A DNA stretch of 64,000 bases from Lachnospiraceae bacterium (lineage in GTDB: Bacteria; Bacillota; Clostridia; Lachnospirales; Lachnospiraceae): the NCBI GenBank assembly GCA_017618195.1, contig JAFZUW010000066.1, positions 1-64,000 of the forward strand, read 5' to 3'. Shown here in pieces: positions 49,262-58,537 of this stretch. The translations under genes and the position numbers were made by a program. How positions within the stretch are numbered: the stretch's first letter is position 1; each line of letters begins with the position of its first letter. The notes under the pieces are model-generated. The model was not told where the DNA came from. It made no database searches and saw only the letters and a list, made by a program, of their open reading frames with translations.

Positions 49262-49287
49262 GCTTTTCCGCGAAACCGCGGAGAAGC
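49262..49287 (+). other. GC-rich hairpin after clpB
   Basis: GCTTTTCCGCG pairs with CGCGGAGAAGC (one G-T pair), loop AAAC. No T run follows, so it may protect the messenger end; the true terminator comes later. Confidence 0.5.
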
Positions 49288-49354
49288 ACGATCTTTGTAA
49301 GGTGATGTCAAATGCCCCGTGAAAACGCCGTAAAATGGAAAAATAAATGTCAGA

Positions 49355-49396
49355 AACCCTTCCGGCCGGAAAACCGCGGAAGGGTTCTTCTTTTTC
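49355..49396 (+). terminator. intrinsic terminator of clpB
   Basis: AACCCTTCC (49355-49363) pairs with GGAAGGGTT (49378-49386), loop of 14 that can pair further (CCGG/CCGG), then CTTCTTTTT. Confidence 0.85.
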
Positions 49397-49429
49397 AAGA
49401 AATGGCTGGAAGAAAAAGCCTTTTTGTAG

Positions 49430-49435
49430 TATAAT
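49430..49435 (+). promoter_or_regulatory. -10 box of the BspA-type gene
   Basis: TATAAT at 49430-49435. The -35 region 17 bases upstream reads TGGAAG, a weak match. Confidence 0.5.
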
Positions 49436-49539
49436 AAATCTAATAAAGGTGTATTGCGCCCATCGGTCGGAAAGACGGGGCCGAGGCATCTCGAAAAACG
49501 GTGAAAACCGTCATTTTACAGACAAGGCAGGTATATTTC

Positions 49540-52113
49540 ATGTTGAAACGCATAATGCGGATTAGTACGGTTGTGATGATGGCTCTCGTTCTGACGTTGG
49601 CCGCATCCTATGTGCGCGGACAGAGCAGTGCCAAAGCGGCTGAGCGTGTGGTGATTGATAACTCCATGCTGATTCAGGCGATGGGACAATGTACGCAGGC
49701 AGGAAACGCAATTACGGCAATCGATGTTAAGACTTCCAAGGTAGCGGGAGGTACGGAATACTCTTTGAATGCAGACGGTTCCGTTGTCGGTGTTTTTAAG
49801 AACGGAACGTTCTCCCTTTGCCCGGCTGTTTCCGGGAATACGGTTGCATTGGAAGGCGACTGCGCGAATCTGTTTTCCACCGGTAATTACGGGTATCTCT
49901 ATACGGTTCGTACAATTGACCTCCGCGGGCTGGATACGTCCGCGGTTACTTCGTTCCGCTGGACGTTCGGCGGAAGTGCAAACTTCAGTTTGTTGGAGTC
50001 GGTTAATATGAGCGGATGTGATTTTTCTTCCTTATCGATTGCATCCTCAATGTTTTCCGATAACACAAAACTGACGTCGGTAGATCTTACCGGAACGGAC
50101 TGGTCGAACGTTACGACGATCGAAGCAATCTTTCTGAGAGATTCCTTGCTGACGACCAATCCTCTGCAGGGACTGTCAATGCCCTCACTTACCAATGCCA
50201 CGCAGGCATTCGGCTCTTCCGGACTCATCAATTTTTCTTTTAACGGATGGGATATCCCGCATGTTACAACGACGGAGAAAATGTTCATGGATTGCACATC
50301 TCTCCGCACGGTGAATCTTACCGGACTCAATTCGACTGTGCTTGCAAACTTTTCCGGGATGTTCTCCGGCTGCACCGAGCTGACGACGGTTACCCACGGG
50401 AACTTTACACCGGCCAACGGGGCAACGTTTGATTCGATGTTTTATCTGTGTGCGAAGCTGAAGTCATTTGACTTTACCGGAATTGATACGCGGAACGTAA
50501 CCAGTTTCAAATCCATGTTCTCCGGCTGCACGGGATTGGAACATGTATACTTTGGCAATAACAATACCACGAAAGTGACTTTGATGGGCGGCATGTTTTA
50601 TGACTGCAGAGTTCTTTCTGATCTTGATCTGAGCTGTTTCAATACGAGCGCCGTTACAAACATGGATGACATGTTCTATAATTGCGACGGTCTGACGACG
50701 CTGAATCTCCGAAATTTCACGTGTGGGAAACTTGCGTATTGTCGCAGAATGTTTGAAGACTGCGATAATCTCACATATGTTGATCTGAGCGGATTTGTGG
50801 CTAGAGATAGCGGAAAGATCAGAACGGATAATATGTTCAACTGGTGCCACCGCCTTCAGGCAATCAATTTTGAATACCTGGACCCGTCCACGATTAATAC
50901 GTCGAAATCCGAGAAGATGTTCGGAAGCTTTGTTTCCTCGTATGATGACCCGAATTATCTGCAAAGCAATTACAGTTTAAGGGCCATCTGTATGCAGAGC
51001 AATGCGGCGATGAGCGGGCTCTTCGAATCGATTTACGGAGTCAGTCCTTCGGAATATGATATTACGAACCACCGTGTTGCAAACGGCAAATGCATCTACT
51101 GCGGCCAATGTGCGAATATCATTCTGGGCGGCTGGCACGATTATGTTAACGGAACCTGCTCACAGTGCGGAATCTGTGAGGGTGTGGCGGAGAACGGCCG
51201 TCATAATCTCGTAAACGGCGTCTGTACTTATTGCGGTTATTCAGAAGGCGGAATCAGCATGGGCTGCACCGTTACCCTTGGATCGAATATCGCATTGAAC
51301 CTGCTGTTCTCGGTTCCGAATTCCGTGATGAGCGATACCAGCACATATGTTCAGCTGACGTTCCCCGATAATACGACCAAGAATATCATGCTTACGACTT
51401 CGGTTCCCGAAACAATCAACGGTGTAACATATCGTAAGATCGTATATACGATGGCAGCCAAGGAGATGGCGGATGCCATTACGGTGAAGATGTTCAGCGG
51501 AAGCAATGAATGCATCTTCGAACCGACCAATCAGGTATCCGTTAAGAAGTACGGCGAGGACATTCTCGGAAGCAGCAGCTATAGTACGGCGGCCAAGAAT
51601 CTCGCAAAAGCGATGCTGAATTACGGCGCATACGCGCAGCTGTATTTCGGATACAACACAAGAAATCTTGCAAATGCAAATTGTGCATTGACGCTTCCGG
51701 ACTGTACAACGGTTGAGGAAGAACTTCGCGGAAGCGAAGTGATCGTTGACAGCGGAACGACGACCGGAGTCAATTACGTAGGATGTTCCCTTCTTCTCGA
51801 AGATGAGATCATCATCCGTTACTGGTTCACCTTTGACAGTAACCTTTCGGCCAATATACGACAGACCTATATCGCAAATATGCAGCTTACCCAGGCGTCG
51901 AACGGAAAGTATTATCATGACTCCGCTCCGGTTGCCGTTAAGAACTGGGGCAACCGTTATGAGTCGGCCGGAAACATTTACGTGATCGGTTACGGCCCTA
52001 TGACCTTCGTTCATGATGCGGTAATCTTCCGTGCGAATGATTCCCTGGGCGACCTGTCCAGAGCTATGTTCTTGTATTGGAAAGCCGCATTGGTCTATGT
52101 GAATACCAACTAG
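49540..52113 (+). CDS. secreted BspA-type leucine-rich repeat surface protein
   Basis: A protein of 857 residues with a signal peptide (about 1-30). Residues about 110-480 hold around ten repeats of the BspA/DUF285 type with the pattern Met-Phe-x2-Cys-x2-Leu-x2-Val/Leu-x-Leu-x-x-Phe/Ile-Asp-Thr, for example near Met-Phe-Ser-Gly-Cys and Met-Phe-Tyr-Asn-Cys. A Cys-rich bridge of tandem units with His-x3-Asn-Gly-x-Cys-x2-Cys-Gly covers about 505-570. The C-terminal 290 residues form a large beta domain of unknown role. No LPxTG or membrane tail is seen, so release or non-covalent attachment is likely. It probably binds host or neighbour surfaces. I chose ATG 49540 after AAGGCAGG; a GTG at 49501 is in frame. 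Confidence 0.85.
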   Translation: MLKRIMRISTVVMMALVLTLAASYVRGQSSAKAAERVVIDNSMLIQAMGQCTQAGNAITAIDVKTSKVAGGTEYSLNADGSVVGVFKNGTFSLCPAVSGNTVALEGDCANLFSTGNYGYLYTVRTIDLRGLDTSAVTSFRWTFGGSANFSLLESVNMSGCDFSSLSIASSMFSDNTKLTSVDLTGTDWSNVTTIEAIFLRDSLLTTNPLQGLSMPSLTNATQAFGSSGLINFSFNGWDIPHVTTTEKMFMDCTSLRTVNLTGLNSTVLANFSGMFSGCTELTTVTHGNFTPANGATFDSMFYLCAKLKSFDFTGIDTRNVTSFKSMFSGCTGLEHVYFGNNNTTKVTLMGGMFYDCRVLSDLDLSCFNTSAVTNMDDMFYNCDGLTTLNLRNFTCGKLAYCRRMFEDCDNLTYVDLSGFVARDSGKIRTDNMFNWCHRLQAINFEYLDPSTINTSKSEKMFGSFVSSYDDPNYLQSNYSLRAICMQSNAAMSGLFESIYGVSPSEYDITNHRVANGKCIYCGQCANIILGGWHDYVNGTCSQCGICEGVAENGRHNLVNGVCTYCGYSEGGISMGCTVTLGSNIALNLLFSVPNSVMSDTSTYVQLTFPDNTTKNIMLTTSVPETINGVTYRKIVYTMAAKEMADAITVKMFSGSNECIFEPTNQVSVKKYGEDILGSSSYSTAAKNLAKAMLNYGAYAQLYFGYNTRNLANANCALTLPDCTTVEEELRGSEVIVDSGTTTGVNYVGCSLLLEDEIIIRYWFTFDSNLSANIRQTYIANMQLTQASNGKYYHDSAPVAVKNWGNRYESAGNIYVIGYGPMTFVHDAVIFRANDSLGDLSRAMFLYWKAALVYVNTN

Positions 52114-52150
52114 GCTTCGGCATGCAAACCGAATAAGACGACATAACAAG

Positions 52151-52186
52151 GGACCTGCCCGGGTTATCCGGACAGGTCCTCATTTT
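52151..52186 (+). terminator. intrinsic terminator
   Basis: GGACCTG (52151-52157) with CAGGTCC (52173-52179), inner CCGG/CCGG pairs, then TCATTTT. It lies between the convergent BspA-type and parC genes. Confidence 0.8.
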
Positions 52187-52197
52187 ATGCTTATGTT

Positions 52198-54447
52198 TTA
52201 CAGGGTTGCTTTCTGGCCCTTGGCCGCACGCTTGCGGTTGCGGACCTTCTTCGCATTGAAGGTCTTGCCGTCAAATGTGAACTCTTCGGTGTTCTGGTCG
52301 AGCGACGTTCCGTAAAGGACGTAGTCCTTCTTCTCGAGCGTGATCGCTTTCACGCCCTTACTGGTCTTCTTCAGCTCAGGCACTTCGTCGAGCGGGAAGC
52401 CGAGCGAGAGCTTCTTCTCGGTCAGGATGACAACTTTCTGATGACCGGACATGACTTCCTTCGCAGAGAGGGCGGTAAGTCCGACGATGCGGTCATCGTC
52501 CTCGAGTTTGGTCGTATTCACAACGGCACGGTTGGTGTCAAATTCGACGCCCGATACCTGCTTGATGAGACCGTTTCTTGTCACGAACAGAAGCTGTGAG
52601 TTGAAGAGGTCTTCAAATGCGATAAAGAGGATCGCATCCTCGTCGGAGCCGATCTTCGTGAGTGTCTGGTAAAGAACGCCTTTCTCACGCAGCTTGACTC
52701 TCGGGATCTGAGCGACCTTCAGCTGGTACAGATTGCCCTGCGCCGTGAAGATGCACAGACGGTCGTTCGAACGGATCGGACAGGTGTGTACATATTCCTG
52801 CAGGTTCTCCGGAGCTGCCTTCTGGTAGGAAGGCGTGTCGATCGCCTTCATATAGCCGAAACGGTCGATCAGGATCATCAGATCCTCGACCTTTTCCTCT
52901 ACCACGTATGCCTTGGTCGTTTCGGTCGTGATGACGGTCTTACGCGGTACCGCGAACTTCTCGCGGAACTCTAAGAGCTGTTCTTCAATAACCTTATAAA
53001 GTTCGCTCTTCTTGGAGAGAATCTTGTTGAACTTCTTAATGTTCTTCTGCAGCTCGTCGTCTTCCTGCTGGAGCTTTAAGAGCTCGAGTCCGACGAGTTT
53101 GCTCAGCTGCATCGCAAGGATCGCGTCGGCCTGGCGTTCGGTAAAATCAAACTGCTTCGCGGCGCGTTTCGCTTCCTCGGTCTTGAAGCGGATGTCATCG
53201 ATTACGCCGTGTGTCAGACATTCTCTTGCCTGCTTCAGGTCTTTCGAGCCGCGCAGCACTTCGATGATGAAGTCGATCACGTCAACCGCGCGGATCAAGC
53301 CGCTGACAACCTCCAGACGCTTCGTGGCGCGGTCGAGAAGGTACTGGTATTCCTTCGTATACAGTTCATCCTGGAAATCGATGAATTCCTGCAGCAGGTT
53401 CTTTAACGGAAAAGTACCGGGCTGTCCGTCCTTTACCGCGATAAAGTTCACTCCGTAGGTATCCTCAAGCGAAGTCTTCTTGTAAAGCCCGTTCAGAAGG
53501 TTCTCGGGATCGCGGTCCTTCTTTACTTCGATAACGATACGCAGGCCTTCCTTTGAAGACTCATCGCGTACGTCCGCAATTTCTTCAAACGTCTTCGAGC
53601 GGACCGCATCGGCGAGTTCTTCGACAAGCTTGGTCTTGTTTCCGGCAGCCGTGTACGGAATCTCGGTAATGATGATGTTCTTCTTGCCGTATTCGCCGTT
53701 TTCGATGACGGCCTTCGCACGGATGCGGACCTTGCCTTCACCGGTCTCATACATCTGCAGCAGCTCGTCGCCGTTGACGATCGTTCCGCCGGTCGGGAAG
53801 TCCGGACCCGGAACAAGCTGCATCAGATCCTCGGTACTGATGTACGGATCATGCATTACCGCAATCGCCGCGTCGATCACTTCAACCGGATTGTGCGGCG
53901 GGATGCTCGTTGCCATACCGACCGCGATACCGGTCGTACCGTTTATTAAAAGGTTCGGGAGCATGGCCGGGAGTACGGTCGGCTCCTTTTCGTTATCATC
54001 AAAGTTCGGGACAAATTCGACGAGCCCCTGATCAAGGTGATCGAGCATCGTCATGGCGCCTTCGGAAAGACGTGCCTCGGTGTATCGCATGGCCGCTGCA
54101 CCGTCGCCGTCGATCGAGCCGAAGTTTCCGTGGCCGTCGACAAGCGGGATGGCCAGAGAATAGTCCTCGGTCATGTGTACAAGCGCGTCATAGATCGAGG
54201 AGTCGCCGTGCGGGTGGTATTTACCCATTGTATCGCCGACGATACGGGCGCTCTTACGGTGAGGTTTCTTCGGATCAAGCCCGAGTTCCTTCATCGCGTA
54301 GAGAATACGCCGCTGTACGGGCTTCAGACCGTCCCGTACGTCCGGAATGGCGCGGGCGATGATAACGCTCATCGCATAGTCGCGGAAGGAGGTTTTCATT
54401 TCTTCCGCAAAATCCAGCTGGATTACGGATTCTTTCTCGGTATTCAA
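52198..54447 (-). CDS. parC: DNA topoisomerase IV subunit A (ParC/GyrA family)
   Basis: A protein of 749 residues that cuts and rejoins DNA in the type IIA topoisomerase. The catalytic Tyr is in Ala-Ala-Met-Arg-Tyr-Thr-Glu near residue 120. The resistance-determining region includes [13 protein letters not shown] near 71. A coiled gate (about 360-490) is followed by a beta-pinwheel C-terminal domain. I do not find the GyrA box (Gln-Arg-Arg-Gly-Gly-Lys-Gly) in the C-terminal domain, which favours topoisomerase IV over gyrase. The protein is also shorter than typical GyrA. It lies 15 bases after parE. Confidence 0.88.
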   Translation of the reverse strand: MNTEKESVIQLDFAEEMKTSFRDYAMSVIIARAIPDVRDGLKPVQRRILYAMKELGLDPKKPHRKSARIVGDTMGKYHPHGDSSIYDALVHMTEDYSLAIPLVDGHGNFGSIDGDGAAAMRYTEARLSEGAMTMLDHLDQGLVEFVPNFDDNEKEPTVLPAMLPNLLINGTTGIAVGMATSIPPHNPVEVIDAAIAVMHDPYISTEDLMQLVPGPDFPTGGTIVNGDELLQMYETGEGKVRIRAKAVIENGEYGKKNIIITEIPYTAAGNKTKLVEELADAVRSKTFEEIADVRDESSKEGLRIVIEVKKDRDPENLLNGLYKKTSLEDTYGVNFIAVKDGQPGTFPLKNLLQEFIDFQDELYTKEYQYLLDRATKRLEVVSGLIRAVDVIDFIIEVLRGSKDLKQARECLTHGVIDDIRFKTEEAKRAAKQFDFTERQADAILAMQLSKLVGLELLKLQQEDDELQKNIKKFNKILSKKSELYKVIEEQLLEFREKFAVPRKTVITTETTKAYVVEEKVEDLMILIDRFGYMKAIDTPSYQKAAPENLQEYVHTCPIRSNDRLCIFTAQGNLYQLKVAQIPRVKLREKGVLYQTLTKIGSDEDAILFIAFEDLFNSQLLFVTRNGLIKQVSGVEFDTNRAVVNTTKLEDDDRIVGLTALSAKEVMSGHQKVVILTEKKLSLGFPLDEVPELKKTSKGVKAITLEKKDYVLYGTSLDQNTEEFTFDGKTFNAKKVRNRKRAAKGQKATL

Positions 54448-54462
54448 ATGTCTGACCTCCTG

Positions 54463-56403
54463 TTAGGTAATGTCCAGATTGGCGTATTTGGCTTCATCGA
54501 TAATGAACTGACGGCGCGGAACGACGTTGCTTCCCATCAGAAGGTTCGTGACCTCGTCCGCTTCTACGGTATCGGCAATCGAAACCTGCGCAAGCACGCG
54601 CTGTGCGGGATCAAGCGTCGTCTCCCAAAGCTGGTGCGCATCCATCTCGCCGAGACCCTTGTAGCGCTGCAGGCCGGTGATGCGGCCCTTTGCGTTGTCA
54701 ATCTCGCGGCGCTTCTTCTCAAGCTCGAAATCGTTCATCAGATATTCGCTCTTCTTCGAAGATTTCCTGCCCGGGATTTCATATTCAATCTTATATAACG
54801 GCGGAAGACCGCGGTAAACCTTTCCCTCGAGGATCAGTTCCGGCATGAAGCGGTAGAAGAAGGTCAGCAGCAGCGTGCTGATGTGCGCGCCGTCGACGTC
54901 GGCATCGGTCAGGATGATGATCTTGTCGTAACGGAGCTTGTTGATGTCGAACTCTTCGCTGATGCCGCAGCCGAACGCGGAGATCATCGAACGGATCTCG
55001 TTGTTCTGAAGAATCTTCTCAAGCGTTGCCTTCTCTACGTTTAAGATCTTGCCGCGAAGCGGAAGAACGGCCTGCGTCTTACGGTCGCGGGCGGTCTTTA
55101 CGGTACCGCCTGCGGAATCACCCTCGACGATGTAAATCTCGCACTCCGCGGGTTTTTTCGAGGAGCAGGCAGCAAGCTTGCTCTTCGTATCGAAATCGTT
55201 CAGCTGCTTCAAAACGGCGGAGCGTGCCTTGTCGCTTGCCTGTCTTGCGCGGCTCGAACGCACAATGTTATCGAGAATGGTGCGGAGCACCTCTACGTTC
55301 TTATCGAAATAGCGGGTCACTTCGGCGGCAAATACCTCGTCGACCGCCGTCTTCGCGTCGGAGTTGCCGAGCTTGGTCTTCGTCTGGCCTTCGAACTGCG
55401 GATCGGGATGTTTGATCGAAATGATCGCGACAAGGCCGTTGCGGACATCGCGTCCGTCGAAGTTGTCGTCCTTGTCCTTTAAGATGCCGAGCTCGCGGGC
55501 ATACGAATTGAGAACCCTGGTAAGCGCGATTTTGAAGCCGGTTACCAGCGTACCGCCGTCCACGACGTTAATACGGTTACAGTACGCGTTGATCTGCTCC
55601 GCGTAATCGTTGATGTACTGGAATGCAACCTCGACCTCGATGTCTCCCTTGCTTCCTTCCACATAGATCGGTTCCGGATGAAGAGGGGAGGCTTCGCGGT
55701 TGATATAGGAAATGAAGCTCTTAATGCCGTGCTCTTCGTAATATACGCGCTCCTCGCCGGTGCGCTCGTCGGTGAACTTAAGCGTGAGTCCGCGGTTCAG
55801 ATACGCAATTTCCTTGAGACGCTTGCAGATCGTCTCGGGGACAAATTTGACCGTTTCGAATATCGTCGGATCGGGATAGAAGGTTACCTTTGTCCCGGTC
55901 TCGCTCTTCTTGCAGGTACCGATGACGGGGAGCAGTCCGTCCACGAGCTTCGTGACCGGATGCCCGCCGTTCTCATAAGAGTCGGTGTATACGTTGCCGT
56001 TTCTGCGGATTTCGATGACCATCTTCGAAGAGAGGGCGTTTACTACCGAAGCGCCTACGCCGTGCAGACCGCCGGAAACCTTATATACGGAGTTGCCGAA
56101 CTTGCCGCCCGCGTGGAGCACGGTATAAACGACGCGTGCCGTCGGAATCTTCTTGGTCGGATGGATGTCAACCGGAACGCCTCGGCCGTTGTCGGTGATC
56201 GTCATTCCGCCGTCCTTCCGTAAAATGATATTGATCTCGTTGCAGTATCCTGCCAAATGCTCGTCTATGCCGTTGTCGAGAATCTCCCAGATGAGATGGT
56301 GCAACCCTTTGGTGCCGGTCGAACCGATATACATGCCGGGACGCTTGCGGACTGCTTCGAGTCCTTCCAACACGACAATCTGACTGCCATCGTATTCCGC
56401 CAT
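54463..56403 (-). CDS. parE: DNA topoisomerase IV subunit B (ParE/GyrB family)
   Basis: A protein of 646 residues that binds ATP and drives strand passage. The GHKL ATP site shows Glu-Ile-Leu-Asp-Asn near residue 40, Asp-Asn-Gly-Arg-Gly near 71 and Gly-Gly-Leu-His-Gly-Val-Gly near 110. The Toprim domain has Glu-Gly-Asp-Ser-Ala-Gly-Gly near 427 and Asp-Ala-Asp-Val-Asp-Gly near 503. A tail domain ends the protein. The order parE then parC, away from any dnaA or recF, suggests the topoisomerase IV pair and not the gyrase pair near the origin. AAGAAGGAAGG precedes the start. Confidence 0.9.
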   Translation of the reverse strand: MAEYDGSQIVVLEGLEAVRKRPGMYIGSTGTKGLHHLIWEILDNGIDEHLAGYCNEINIILRKDGGMTITDNGRGVPVDIHPTKKIPTARVVYTVLHAGGKFGNSVYKVSGGLHGVGASVVNALSSKMVIEIRRNGNVYTDSYENGGHPVTKLVDGLLPVIGTCKKSETGTKVTFYPDPTIFETVKFVPETICKRLKEIAYLNRGLTLKFTDERTGEERVYYEEHGIKSFISYINREASPLHPEPIYVEGSKGDIEVEVAFQYINDYAEQINAYCNRINVVDGGTLVTGFKIALTRVLNSYARELGILKDKDDNFDGRDVRNGLVAIISIKHPDPQFEGQTKTKLGNSDAKTAVDEVFAAEVTRYFDKNVEVLRTILDNIVRSSRARQASDKARSAVLKQLNDFDTKSKLAACSSKKPAECEIYIVEGDSAGGTVKTARDRKTQAVLPLRGKILNVEKATLEKILQNNEIRSMISAFGCGISEEFDINKLRYDKIIILTDADVDGAHISTLLLTFFYRFMPELILEGKVYRGLPPLYKIEYEIPGRKSSKKSEYLMNDFELEKKRREIDNAKGRITGLQRYKGLGEMDAHQLWETTLDPAQRVLAQVSIADTVEADEVTNLLMGSNVVPRRQFIIDEAKYANLDIT

Positions 56404-56429
56404 AACAGAACCTTCCTTCTTATTTTATC

Positions 56430-56449
56430 CGACACAAGCATTTGTGCCG
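56430..56449. promoter_or_regulatory. dyad in the parE leader
   Basis: CGACACAA and TTGTGCCG with a four-base centre (one mismatch). It lies between the -10 box and the start codon of parE and could be an operator or a short hairpin. Confidence 0.35.
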
Positions 56450-56460
56450 AAATCACTATC

Positions 56461-56489
56461 AATATACCAGATTTAGCAAATGTTTGCAA
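56461..56489 (-). promoter_or_regulatory. promoter of parE-parC
   Basis: On the minus strand TTGCAA (56489-56484), 17 bases, TATATT (56466-56461). Confidence 0.7.
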
Positions 56490-56673
56490 GCAAAACATCG
56501 GAAAATCGAAAATTTGTTCGTATTTTCCGCAGGCGCTTGGGAAGCGGGCTCCGGGAGTGCGGGGCAGAGAGCGGGAAGGCCCGAAAAATACTACATTTTA
56601 TCCGGTTAACATATCACATTTACCGCCAGCTCAACGAAAAGTATAATGATTCCATGGGAGGTTGGGAAAACAT

Positions 56674-56694
56674 GGAATTTACTTGGGAAATTCC
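56674..56694. promoter_or_regulatory. 7-base inverted repeat before the lysA promoter
   Basis: GGAATTT (56674-56680) and AAATTCC (56688-56694), perfect, spacer ACTTGGG. It ends two bases before the -35 box of lysA. Confidence 0.45.
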
Positions 56695-56696
56695 AG

Positions 56697-56725
56697 TTGC
56701 AAACTTAGGAGCGGCATGCTATAAT
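56697..56725 (+). promoter_or_regulatory. promoter of lysA
   Basis: TTGCAA at 56697-56702, 17 bases, TATAAT at 56720-56725, with TGC before it (extended -10). A second TATAAT at 56643-56648 may mark an upstream start. I see no lysine riboswitch. Confidence 0.75.
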
Positions 56726-56775
56726 CATTAAGATTTTTGCGTATTGTCCGGATAACCGGAAGCAAAGGAGAAACG

Positions 56776-58047
56776 ATGAGCAATAAGATCCCTTTTGTGA
56801 CAAAGGAACAGGTTGAAGCAATCGCCGCGAATTACAAGACTCCGTTTTATCTTTATGATGAGAAGGGGATTCGTCAGAATGCACGGGAATTGAAGGAAGC
56901 ATTTTCCTGGAATCCCGGGTTTAAGGAATTCTTTGCGGTTAAGGCAACACCCAATCCGTATCTTTTGAAACTTCTGCGGGAGGAAGGCTGCGGTGTGGAC
57001 TGCTCCTCCTACACGGAACTGCTTCTTTCGGAAGCGGCAGGCTTCGGTTCGGGCGAGATCATGTTCTCTTCGAACGAGACGCCGACCGGCGAGTTTACAA
57101 AGGCACGTCAGTTAGGGGCTTACATCAATCTGGACGACATTACGCATATCCCGTTCCTGCAGCAGGAATGCGGTATCCCGGAGACAGTATGCATGCGGTA
57201 CAATCCGGGCGGCATTTACGAACTGGAAAACGGCATCATGGATAACCCCGGCGATGCCAAGTACGGCTGCACAAAGGAACAGATGGTTCAGGCATACCGG
57301 GAATTGATGGGGCTCGGTGTGAAACGCTTCGGAATCCATTCCTTCCTCGTAAGCAATACGATCGCCGAAGATTATTATCCCACGCTTGCACGCACGCTCT
57401 TTACCCTTGCGGTCGAGTTGAAAGAGCGGACGGGAGCGGAGATTGCGTTCATTAATCTTTCGGGTGGTATCGGTATCCCTTACAAACCGGGCGAAAAGAA
57501 GGTTGACATCCGCCGTGTCGGTGAGGGAGTACGTAAAGTCTATGAAGAAGTTCTTGTTCCCGCAGGTATGGGTAATGTTGCGATCTTTACCGAACTGGGA
57601 CGCTTCATGATGGGACCTTACGGAGAGCTTGTAGTGAAGGCGATTCATGAGAAGCACATTTATAAGGAGTATATCGGCGTTGACGCCTGCGCGGTAAATC
57701 TGATGCGTCCGGCTATGTACCGGGCTTATCATCACATTACCGTACTCGGCAAGGAAGATGCGCCGAAGGATCATGTTTACGACGTGGTCGGATCACTCTG
57801 TGAGAATAATGACAAATTCGCAATTGACCGGGAACTTCCGCGGATCGACATCGGAGACTATCTGGTGATCCATGACGCGGGCGCGCACGGATATGCGATG
57901 GGCTACAATTATAACGGCAAATTAAAATGCGCCGAGCTTCTTCTTAAGGAAGACGGTTCGGTACAGCTGATCCGGCGTGCGGAACAGCCGAAGGATTATT
58001 TTGCCACACTGGATTTCAGCGATATGATGAAGCCTTATTTATCATGA
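56776..58047 (+). CDS. lysA: diaminopimelate decarboxylase
   Basis: LysA, 423 residues, removes CO2 from meso-diaminopimelate to give lysine, using PLP. Lys in Ala-Val-Lys-Ala-Thr-Pro near residue 57 holds PLP. Gly-Ile-His-Ser near 189, Ser-Gly-Gly-Ile-Gly-Ile-Pro near 232, Glu-Leu-Gly-Arg near 278 and Gly-Ser-Leu-Cys-Glu-Asn-Asn-Asp near 345 supply the phosphate and substrate contacts, including the Cys from the second subunit. The length fits this enzyme and not arginine decarboxylase. AAAGGAG precedes ATG 56776. It is followed after 17 bases by the small Ig-like gene. Confidence 0.93.
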   Translation: MSNKIPFVTKEQVEAIAANYKTPFYLYDEKGIRQNARELKEAFSWNPGFKEFFAVKATPNPYLLKLLREEGCGVDCSSYTELLLSEAAGFGSGEIMFSSNETPTGEFTKARQLGAYINLDDITHIPFLQQECGIPETVCMRYNPGGIYELENGIMDNPGDAKYGCTKEQMVQAYRELMGLGVKRFGIHSFLVSNTIAEDYYPTLARTLFTLAVELKERTGAEIAFINLSGGIGIPYKPGEKKVDIRRVGEGVRKVYEEVLVPAGMGNVAIFTELGRFMMGPYGELVVKAIHEKHIYKEYIGVDACAVNLMRPAMYRAYHHITVLGKEDAPKDHVYDVVGSLCENNDKFAIDRELPRIDIGDYLVIHDAGAHGYAMGYNYNGKLKCAELLLKEDGSVQLIRRAEQPKDYFATLDFSDMMKPYLS

Positions 58048-58064
58048 TTTGATCAGAGGACGAT

Positions 58065-58463
58065 ATGGAGAATTACGTGAAAAACATTATTGCCGGCGTC
58101 GGTTTGGCGTTGGCAATCGCAGTTGTCGCGTGGACGCTGCGGGAGAGAGGAGACAGGAAAGCTCCGGAAATACAGTTCCCGGATGCGGAGACGGTCTATG
58201 AAGCCGGTGGGGATACCGCTGCCCTTTTGGAAGGCGTGAAAGCCATCGACCAAAAGGACGGAGACGTATCTTATTCGCTGGTCATCGAGTCCGTTGTTGC
58301 CCGCAATGACGGGGAAACCGCTGTAGTTTCTTACGTAGCTTCCGATTCTTCCAACAATGTTACGAAGGTATATCGAACTGTAAAACTGCGTAAGAAACCG
58401 ACAGAGCCGCCGGGACCCAATCCCGACGGAACGGACGTGCAGTTTCCGGATGAAGTCAGGTAG
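58065..58463 (+). CDS. membrane-anchored small Ig-like protein
   Basis: A protein of 132 residues. A hydrophobic segment (about 7-24) is followed by one beta-sandwich unit with the pattern Ala-Ile-Asp-Gln-Lys-Asp-Gly-Asp-Val-Ser near 64 and Tyr-Val-Ala-Ser-Asp-Ser-Ser-Asn-Asn-Val near 92. This is the signature of bacterial Ig-like/DUF5011-type repeats often found as surface spacers. The C terminus is Pro-rich. There is no lipobox. Gene order suggests co-transcription with lysA. A terminator follows directly. Confidence 0.7.
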   Translation: MENYVKNIIAGVGLALAIAVVAWTLRERGDRKAPEIQFPDAETVYEAGGDTAALLEGVKAIDQKDGDVSYSLVIESVVARNDGETAVVSYVASDSSNNVTKVYRTVKLRKKPTEPPGPNPDGTDVQFPDEVR

Positions 58464-58471
58464 ATTTTACG

Positions 58472-58504
58472 GCACAGTCGATATTTTCTTCGACTGTGCT
58501 TTTT
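58472..58504 (+). terminator. intrinsic terminator
   Basis: Perfect 10-base stem GCACAGTCGA with TCGACTGTGC, loop of eight, then TTTTT. Confidence 0.92.
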
Positions 58505-58537
58505 CTATATCCGGAATGAAGAAAGGGATGAGGAGAA

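Noticed and set aside
52198-56403. DNA gyrase (gyrA and gyrB) and a replication origin
   Set aside because: The subunit A lacks a visible GyrA box and no dnaA, dnaN or recF lies nearby, so topoisomerase IV fits better; a gyrase assignment is not fully excluded.
56404-56775. Lysine riboswitch before lysA
   Set aside because: The leader from the promoter to the ATG is only about 45 bases, far too short for an L box, and lacks its motifs.
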